Assembly (NCBI GenBank): GCA_023399465.1
Contig: JAEWPB010000052.1
Location: 1 to 28,793 of the forward strand
DNA length: 28,793 nt
Direction of reading: 5' to 3'
Origin: Pseudomonadota bacterium
GTDB lineage: Bacteria > Pseudomonadota > Alphaproteobacteria > Rhizobiales > Rhizobiaceae
The notes under the pieces were generated by a model. That model saw nothing but the letters and a program-made list of their open reading frames with translations. It searched no databases and was not told where the DNA came from. Shown piece by piece: positions 23,767 to 28,793 of this stretch; within the stretch, counting starts at the first letter, position 1, and each line of letters starts with the position of its first letter. The position numbers and the translations under genes were made by a program.

Positions 23767-24735
23767 TCACCCGAATCTCCGGCTTGCCCCCGACAAGAGC
23801 AGGATTGCCTTCTGCATCACGATGAACGCGAACAGCAGCAGTCCGATCAGAATTTTCGTCCACCAGCTCGACAAGGTGCCATCGAAGATAATGTAGGTCT
23901 GGATCAGCCCCTGGATCAGGATGCCGACCAGCGTTCCCCCAACAAACCCCGCTCCCCCTGTCAGCAGCGTGCCGCCGATCACCACTGCGGCAATGGCGTC
24001 GAGCTCGACGCCGACTGCCGCCAGTGAGTATCCCGCGGACGTATAGAGCGAAAAGACGATTCCCGAAAGCCCGGCCAGAAAACCCGAAAGTGCATAGATC
24101 TGGATCGTCGTGCGGGCGATCGGCACGCCCATCAGCCGGGCCGTCTGGGTGCCGCCGCCGATCGCATAGACATTGGCGCCGAAGCGCGTGCGCTGCGCAA
24201 GGAGGATGCCCGCGACGAAGACGAGCAGCATGAGGCCGCCAATGAATGTCAGCCTGCCTCCGCCCGGCAGTCTGTAGTAGAGCCCGTTCAGCATCCCGTA
24301 GAATTCGTGCGCCACCGGCACGCTGTCGATCGACAGCACGAATGCCATGCCGCGGGCGAGGAACATGCCGGCGAGCGTCACGATGAACGGCGGCATGTCG
24401 AGATAGTGGATGATGGCGCCCATCGCCGCGCCGAAGCCGGCTGCAATCGCCAGCACGAGTGCGAAGGCGAATATCGGGTGTACCGCCGTATCCCGCAGAA
24501 GGACCGCGAGAAACACACCGGTAAAGGCGATCACCGACCCCATCGACAGGTCGATGCCGCCGGACAGGATGACGAAGGTCATGCCGACCGCGGCAATGCC
24601 GAGAAAGGCGTTGTCGGTGAGGAGATTGCCGACGACGCGGGTGGAAAGCATGTTCGGATACTGCGCCACGCAGAGTGCATAGGCGATCACGAAAATCAGC
24701 AGGGTCGAGACGAGCGGGAGATACTTCGAGTTCAT
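23767..24735 (-). CDS. yjfF: Sugar ABC transporter permease, YjfF-type
   Basis: YjfF is one of two membrane subunits of the YtfQRT-YjfF sugar importer, which in E. coli takes up galactofuranose. The 322-residue protein is highly hydrophobic and has the BPD_transp_2 (ribose/galactose-type) permease layout, about 8-10 spans. Visible marks are FLGIAAVGMTFVILSGGIDLS, VTLAGMFLARGM, YAIGGGTQTARLMGV and the coupling segment AVGVELDAIAAVVIGGTLLTGG. The ATG at 24735 overlaps the ytfT stop in ATGA. It sits between ytfT and the GntR gene (15 bases before it). Substrate is inferred from the cognate binding protein. Confidence 0.94.
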   Translation of the reverse strand: MNSKYLPLVSTLLIFVIAYALCVAQYPNMLSTRVVGNLLTDNAFLGIAAVGMTFVILSGGIDLSMGSVIAFTGVFLAVLLRDTAVHPIFAFALVLAIAAGFGAAMGAIIHYLDMPPFIVTLAGMFLARGMAFVLSIDSVPVAHEFYGMLNGLYYRLPGGGRLTFIGGLMLLVFVAGILLAQRTRFGANVYAIGGGTQTARLMGVPIARTTIQIYALSGFLAGLSGIVFSLYTSAGYSLAAVGVELDAIAAVVIGGTLLTGGAGFVGGTLVGILIQGLIQTYIIFDGTLSSWWTKILIGLLLFAFIVMQKAILLLSGASRRFG

Positions 24736-25748
24736 AGCGAGCGCTCTTTCACGATTTCGGGTGCCTTGCGGAAGAAGACGAGAAGCGTGGCGACCCTCGG
24801 CGACTGGATCATCAGGATCACCACGATGATCGCGGCCTTGATGATGAGGTTGAACTCCGGCGGGAACCCCGACAGCAGGATGCCGGTGTTCACCGCCTGG
24901 ATGATCATCGCCCCGATCAGCGAGCCGAGGATGCTGAAGCGGCCGCCGAGCAGCGAATTGCCGCCGATCACGACGGCGAGGATGGCGTCGAGTTCGAGCC
25001 ACAGTCCGGCATTGTTGGCGTCTGCCCCCTTGATGTCGGCGGCGACAATCACGCCGGCGATTGCAGCGCAGAGGCCACTCAGCGCATAGACCGCCATCAG
25101 CAGCACGGAAGTTCGCACACCGGAGAGCATGCTGGCGCGGCGGTTTATGCCGACCGCCTCGACCAGCATGCCGAGCGCGGTGCCCCTCACCAGCGCGGCG
25201 ACGGCGATGCCGAAGACGATCCAGATGACCACGGGCATCGGCAGGTAGGCCAGGCTGCCGCTACCGAAAAAGATCAGGCCCTCGTCGTTGAAGGTGAGGA
25301 TCGCCCCTTCGGTGATCAATTGAGCGATCCCGCGACCGGCGACCATCAACACCAGCGTCGCGATGATCGGCTGGATGCCGAGCACCGCCACCAGCGCGCC
25401 GTTCCACAGGCCGCAGGCAATTCCCGTCCCGAGCGCCAGCATCAACGTATAGGCAACACTGTTGCCCGCCACGGCCGATGATGCCGCAACCGCGCCGGCG
25501 ATCGCAATGACTGCCCCGACCGAGAGATCTATCCCCTTGGTGGCGATCACCAGCGTCATGCCGATGGCGATGAGGGCGACCGGCGCCCCGCGGTTCAACA
25601 CGTCGATCAGGCTGCCATACAGCCTGCCATTCTGAATTCCTACATTAAAAAAACTCGGGAACACCATGAATATCAGTAATAATATTGTTCCAAACGCCGC
25701 CAGCTGGGGCATCACCCGGACCAGCAGCGCCTTCCAATCCCTGCTCAT
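24732..25748 (-). CDS. ytfT: Sugar ABC transporter permease, YtfT-type
   Basis: YtfT is the second membrane subunit of the importer. The 338-residue protein has the BPD_transp_2 fold, with IAIGMTLVIATKGIDLSVGA near the N-terminus, AVLGIQPIIATLVLMVAGRG, a long mid-loop with VGINRRASMLSGV, and LELDAILAVVIGGNSLLGGR before the final spans. The ATG at 25748 overlaps the ytfR stop in ATGA and has GGAGGAAG just upstream. Two permeases with a duplicated-domain ATPase are the hallmark of this importer. Confidence 0.94.
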   Translation of the reverse strand: MSRDWKALLVRVMPQLAAFGTILLLIFMVFPSFFNVGIQNGRLYGSLIDVLNRGAPVALIAIGMTLVIATKGIDLSVGAVIAIAGAVAASSAVAGNSVAYTLMLALGTGIACGLWNGALVAVLGIQPIIATLVLMVAGRGIAQLITEGAILTFNDEGLIFFGSGSLAYLPMPVVIWIVFGIAVAALVRGTALGMLVEAVGINRRASMLSGVRTSVLLMAVYALSGLCAAIAGVIVAADIKGADANNAGLWLELDAILAVVIGGNSLLGGRFSILGSLIGAMIIQAVNTGILLSGFPPEFNLIIKAAIIVVILMIQSPRVATLLVFFRKAPEIVKERSL

Positions 25749-27265
25749 GCTTCCTCCGTTTCCTGCGAGGCGGCGATCGCTTCGACGATGGCCGCAGCGG
25801 ATATGCGTTCGCCCTCCAGTTCCGCGACATGTTGGCGGTCGCGAACGACGATGAGCCGCGAGCTGTAGGCCACCAGTTCCTCCAGTTCCGACGAGATGAC
25901 CACCAGGGACATGCCGTCATCGCAGAGGCGTTCGATCAGCCGGATGATCTCGGCATGCGCACCGACGTCGATGCCGCGCGTCGGTTCGTCGAGAATGAGA
26001 AACTTCGGATTGGTGGCCAGCCAGCGCGCCAGGATGACCTTTTGCTGGTTGCCGCCGGATAGCAGGCGGACCGGTTTCTCGCGGTCGCTCGTGCGGATAT
26101 CGAGCGCCTTGATGTAGCGGTCGGCGAGGTCGTTCTGGGCGGAACGGGACAGTGGCCGCGACCAGCCTCTCCGCGCCTGCAGCGCAAGGGCGATGTTCTC
26201 GCGGATCGAAAGGTCGCCGACGATGCCGTCGCTTTTCCGGTCCTCGGGACAGAAGCCGAAACCGTGGGCAATCGCCACCCGCGGGCTTGTGATCCTGATC
26301 ACCGCACCCTCGACCTCGGCCGTCCCGCTGTCGGCCGGATCGACGCCGAACAGAACTTCCGCCGTCTCCGTCCGTCCTGAACCGAGCAGTCCGGCAATGC
26401 CGACCACCTCCCCTTTCTTAACATCCAGGTTGAAGTGATTGATTTTACCTCGTTTTCCATAGTTCGAGAATCTGAAGCGAACCTCTCCGCCCGTATCCCG
26501 CGACATCTTCGAAAGATGCTCGGCCTGCTCGAGTTCGCGCCCTAGCATCAGTGAAATCAATTCCTTTCGCGGTAGTTCAGCGGTCGACCGGCTGCCGACC
26601 AGGCGGCCATTGCGCAGCACCGTGATGCGATCGCTGATCTCGTACACCTGCTCCAGGAAATGCGTAATGAAAACAATTCCTAATCCGCGTTTCTTCAACG
26701 ATCTCACGACATCGAACAGCATCGCGACTTCGTGGCTGTCGAGGCTGGCGGTCGGTTCGTCGAGGATCAGGACCTTGCCGGAGAGATCGACGGCGCGGGC
26801 GATCGCGACCACCTGCTGGACCGCGACCGAGTAGCGGTCGAGCTGTGCGGTGACGTCGATATCGATCCCGTATCCCTGCAGCAGTTCGCGCGCCTTGCGG
26901 TTCATGGTGGTGATGTCGATGAAGCCAAGACGGCGGGGCTGGCGGCCGAGGAAGAGGTTCTCCGCGACGCTGAGGTTCGGCAGAAGATTGACTTCCTGGT
27001 AGACGGCGCCGATGCCGAGCTTCTGGGCGGCCAGCGTATCGCGCGGATCGATCGCCTCGCCGTCCAGCACCAGCACGCCGCTGTCACGGGCGTAGGCGCC
27101 GGTCATACACTTGATGAGGGTCGATTTACCGGCGCCGTTTTCGCCGAGCAGCGCATGAACCTCGCCGCGGCGCAGCGTGAAGCCGACATGGTCGAGCGCC
27201 ACCGCACCGGGGAAACTCTTGCAGAAATCGGATGCGACGAGAATGTTATCGGAGCTTACGGCCAT
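25745..27265 (-). CDS. ytfR: Sugar ABC transporter ATP-binding protein, YtfR-type
   Basis: YtfR powers the importer. The 506-residue protein has two ABC domains, as in ribose/galactose-type systems (E. coli YtfR 500). The first (about 10-245) shows Walker A GENGAGKST at 41-49, signature YSVAVQQVVAIARAV (degenerate) and Walker B VLILDEPTASLD. The second (about 265-500) has a degenerate Walker A, GLLGSGRTE, but an intact signature LLSGGNQQKVILARWL and Walker B FLILDEPTRGIDVGAH. The ATG at 27265 follows AGGG by 11 bases and gives the normal N-terminus. It is separated from ytfQ by 178 bases holding a strong hairpin, whereas the downstream genes overlap. Confidence 0.95.
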   Translation of the reverse strand: MAVSSDNILVASDFCKSFPGAVALDHVGFTLRRGEVHALLGENGAGKSTLIKCMTGAYARDSGVLVLDGEAIDPRDTLAAQKLGIGAVYQEVNLLPNLSVAENLFLGRQPRRLGFIDITTMNRKARELLQGYGIDIDVTAQLDRYSVAVQQVVAIARAVDLSGKVLILDEPTASLDSHEVAMLFDVVRSLKKRGLGIVFITHFLEQVYEISDRITVLRNGRLVGSRSTAELPRKELISLMLGRELEQAEHLSKMSRDTGGEVRFRFSNYGKRGKINHFNLDVKKGEVVGIAGLLGSGRTETAEVLFGVDPADSGTAEVEGAVIRITSPRVAIAHGFGFCPEDRKSDGIVGDLSIRENIALALQARRGWSRPLSRSAQNDLADRYIKALDIRTSDREKPVRLLSGGNQQKVILARWLATNPKFLILDEPTRGIDVGAHAEIIRLIERLCDDGMSLVVISSELEELVAYSSRLIVVRDRQHVAELEGERISAAAIVEAIAASQETEEA

Positions 27266-27291
27266 GGTCGTGTTACCCTGCAACGCTTGTC

Positions 27292-27336
27292 CGATGTGGC
27301 GACTGGTCAGGGCGGACCATAGACCGCGCCACATCG
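27292..27336 (-). other. Branched hairpin between ytfQ and ytfR
   Basis: CGATGTGGCG (27292-27301) and CGCCACATCG (27327-27336) are perfect 10-bp arms. Inside, TGGTC (27304-27308) and GACCA (27315-27319) form a second stem with a 6-base loop. No T-run follows. The position between a binding-protein gene and its ATPase gene suggests a 3' mRNA stabiliser or partial terminator. Confidence 0.7.
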
Positions 27337-27443
27337 TCGATGGCGGGAGCAGCGCCGCAACGCCGCCCCCATTCCCGACCCCGGGAGTACCGGCAACCAA
27401 CGCCTTGGCTTGATGTCCAGACGCGGGTTGCCCGGTCGCCCGA

Positions 27444-28406
27444 TCAGTAACCGAGGTCCTTCTTCTCCTCGTAGACCTTCTGCGGATCGTCGGCCTGGGT
27501 GTAGAGCTTGGATTCGGTCTGGATCCACTTGGGCGGCACGGTGCCGTTCTTCAGGAAGGCGTCGAGCGCGTCGAAGGCAGGACCGGCCATGTTAGGCGTC
27601 AACTCCACCGTGGCGTTGGCCTCGCCCGCCGCCATCGCCTTGAAGATATCCGGCACGGCGTCGATCGAAACGATGAGGATGTCGGAACCCGGCTTCAGCC
27701 CGGCCTCCTTGATCGCCTGGATGGCGCCGACAGCCATGTCGTCGTTGTGGGCGTAGAGGGCGCAGATGTTCTTGCCGCCGTCTTCGGCCTTCAGGAAGCT
27801 TTCCATGACTTCCTTGCCCTTGGTACGGGTGAAGTCGCCGGTCTGGCTGCGGATGATCTTGAGGTGGTCGTTGCCGGCAAGCGCCTGCTCGAAACCCTTC
27901 TTGCGATCGATGGCCGGCGAGGAGCCGGTCGTGCCCTGAAGCTCGACGACATTGCACGGCTTGCCCTGGACAGCCTCGACCAACCACTTGCCGGCGACAT
28001 TGCCCTCGTGCACGAGATCGGAGGTGACGGCGGTCATGTAGAGGTCCTTGTCGCTGTCGACCGTGCGATCGAGCAGGATGACCGGGATTTCAGCCTCCTT
28101 GGCCTCCTTGAGGACTTCGTCCCAGCCGGTGGCGACAACCGGGGCAAGCAGGATGGCATTGACGCCCTGGGCTATGAACGAGCGCAGCGCCTTGATCTGG
28201 TTTTCCTGCTTTTGCTGGGCGTCGGCAAACTTGAGGTCGATGCCGCGCTGTTCCGCCTGCTGCTTGGTCAGCGTGGTCTCGGCCGCGCGCCAGCCGGACT
28301 CGGATCCGATCTGGGAAAACCCGACGACAAGTTCCGCGGCGGATGCGGGCGTGAACATGCAGGCAGCAAGAATCGTGGCACTGCAGAGTGCATTTTTCAG
28401 TTTCAT
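27444..28406 (-). CDS. ytfQ: Sugar ABC transporter substrate-binding protein, YtfQ-type (galactofuranose)
   Basis: YtfQ is the periplasmic sugar-binding protein of the importer. The 320 residues match E. coli YtfQ in length and in long near-identical segments: VGFSQIGSESGWRAAET, QQKQENQIKALRSFIAQGV, APVVATGWDEVLKEAKEAEI, CNVVELQGT, QTGDFTRTKGKEVMESF, YAHNDDMAVGAIQAIKEAG and VELTPNMAGPAFDALD. A signal peptide (MKLKNALCSATILAACMFTPASA) is cleaved before AELVVG. The ATG at 28406 has GGGAGGA closely upstream. Galactofuranose is the E. coli ligand; in rhizobia the ligand might be another galactose- or arabinose-type sugar. First gene of the operon. Confidence 0.96.
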   Translation of the reverse strand: MKLKNALCSATILAACMFTPASAAELVVGFSQIGSESGWRAAETTLTKQQAEQRGIDLKFADAQQKQENQIKALRSFIAQGVNAILLAPVVATGWDEVLKEAKEAEIPVILLDRTVDSDKDLYMTAVTSDLVHEGNVAGKWLVEAVQGKPCNVVELQGTTGSSPAIDRKKGFEQALAGNDHLKIIRSQTGDFTRTKGKEVMESFLKAEDGGKNICALYAHNDDMAVGAIQAIKEAGLKPGSDILIVSIDAVPDIFKAMAAGEANATVELTPNMAGPAFDALDAFLKNGTVPPKWIQTESKLYTQADDPQKVYEEKKDLGY

Positions 28407-28450
28407 GATGTCCTCCCAATAGGTCGCCTCCTCGCGACCTCATCGAAAAC

Positions 28451-28479
28451 ATCATATAGTATTACTTTTGTAAAGTCGA
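28451..28479 (-). promoter_or_regulatory. Promoter of the ytfQ operon with an embedded inverted repeat
   Basis: Read leftward, TCGACT (28474-28479) and TATGAT (28451-28456) are 17 bases apart, matching 4/6 and 5/6 of the sigma-70 consensus. ACTTTACAAAAGT (28464-28476), with perfect 5-bp arms around three bases, lies in the spacer and -35 edge, a natural position for a repressor such as the operon's GntR protein. The start codon is about 45 bases downstream of the -10. Confidence 0.6.
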
Positions 28480-28607
28480 TTTTAGTAGATCAAGGCGCTT
28501 TACTGCCAATTGGAAACAGTTCTGTTGGCGCGAGGCGCAAATGGGAGGAAAGCGACGCGTGTTGCATCCGAATTACTGGACCAAATCGCCCGGCGCAGCC
28601 GAAAAGG

Positions 28608-28633
28608 AAAAGGCGCCCTTGAGGGCGCCTTTT
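28608..28633 (-). terminator. Rho-independent terminator of the right-edge gene (bidirectional)
   Basis: AAAAGGCGCCC (28608-28618) and GGGCGCCTTTT (28623-28633) form a perfect 11-bp stem with a 4-base loop TTGA and A/T flanks on both sides. It terminates the leftward gene ending at 28718 and insulates it from the ytfQ promoter. Confidence 0.93.
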
Positions 28634-28681
28634 CATGTTTACGGATAGAGGTACGAACGCACGTCCGACGTGATCCAATAT

Positions 28682-28706
28682 CCACGATCGGGATACCCGG
28701 TCGTGG
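28682..28706 (-). other. Hairpin just past the stop of the right-edge gene
   Basis: CCACGATCGGG (28682-28692) pairs with CCCGGTCGTGG (28696-28706) with one wobble and a 3-base loop ATA. It lies 11 bases past the stop and upstream of the true terminator, with no T-run of its own; a transcript-end stabiliser is plausible. Confidence 0.6.
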
Positions 28707-28717
28707 AGCAGTCGCAC

Positions 28718-28793
28718 TTACTGCGGCAGCTTGTCGTCGACGCCGGCGATGTAGAAGTTCATGCCGAGAAGCGTGCCGTCGTCGGCCTTCTCG
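28718..28793 (-). CDS. C-terminal end of a leftward gene, probably a BMP-family ABC substrate-binding protein
   Basis: An open frame enters from the right edge and ends with TAA at 28718-28720, coding for the last 24 residues EKADDGTLLGMNFYIAGVDD.. ending KLPQ. A C-terminal pattern of Gly-Met followed by aromatic residues, then V(D/E)G-like and a short LPQ/IP tail resembles BMP-family (basic membrane lipoprotein, nucleoside-type) substrate-binding proteins. With so few residues the family is a tentative call; that it is a real gene end is supported by the terminator downstream. Confidence 0.5.
   Translation of the reverse strand, partial: EKADDGTLLGMNFYIAGVDDKLPQ

Noticed and set aside
25745..27265. 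YtfR as a broken ATPase because of its degenerate second Walker A
   Set aside because: A degenerate P-loop in the second half is normal for the ribose/galactose-type duplicated ATPases; the first site is intact.
1..28793. Mobile element, prophage, defence island or biosynthetic cluster
   Set aside because: No transposase, integrase, terminal repeats, phage genes or nuclease/toxin pairs were seen; gene content is core metabolism, repair and transport.

Overview
The window looks like core chromosome of a Rhizobiaceae-type alphaproteobacterium (Rhizobium/Agrobacterium/Ensifer relatives). The evidence is the high GC, the glnB-glnA pair behind a sigma-54 promoter, an IalB-family protein, an SdhE-mfd pair divergent from recG, and glmU-glmS. 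I assign it by gene content and protein style only; species cannot be named from the sequence alone. I see no tRNA, rRNA, CRISPR array, insertion sequence, prophage gene or toxin-antitoxin pair. The content is mostly housekeeping and transport, and I found no clear multi-gene defence or otherwise new system. The most interesting signals are small RNA-level and promoter-level structures and one unusual domain architecture.

Left third (1-9.7 kb): the 3' end of uvrA; a DUF72 protein; a convergent bifunctional NAD(P)HX repair enzyme (nnr); then glnB-glnA, the nitrogen-signalling PII protein and glutamine synthetase I, with a -24/-12 promoter and tandem terminators. Next come an EamA-family permease, hspQ behind a sigma-32-like promoter, a leftward IalB-like secreted protein, and a YejA-like oligopeptide-binding protein without its permease.

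Middle (9.8-18.4 kb): a FrnE/DsbA-like oxidoreductase; a leftward PQQ-type sugar dehydrogenase flanked on both ends by RTX calcium-binding repeats; mfd, translationally coupled behind sdhE; and recG, divergent from sdhE. Mfd and RecG are related superfamily 2 translocases acting on stalled polymerases and forks.

Right third (18.4-28.8 kb): two leftward units. The first is glmU-glmS-GNAT-DUF502, with start/stop overlaps in the last two junctions. It makes glucosamine-6-phosphate and UDP-GlcNAc for cell wall and lipid A. The second is ytfQ-ytfR-ytfT-yjfF-gntR, a complete sugar ABC importer of the galactofuranose type with a FadR-type GntR regulator as last gene. At the right edge is the C-terminus of another leftward gene, probably a substrate-binding protein, followed by a strong terminator.

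Regulatory structures worth attention are a hairpin that pairs with the glmS ribosome binding site, a branched hairpin between ytfQ and ytfR, an inverted repeat inside the ytfQ promoter, and the glnB and hspQ promoters.
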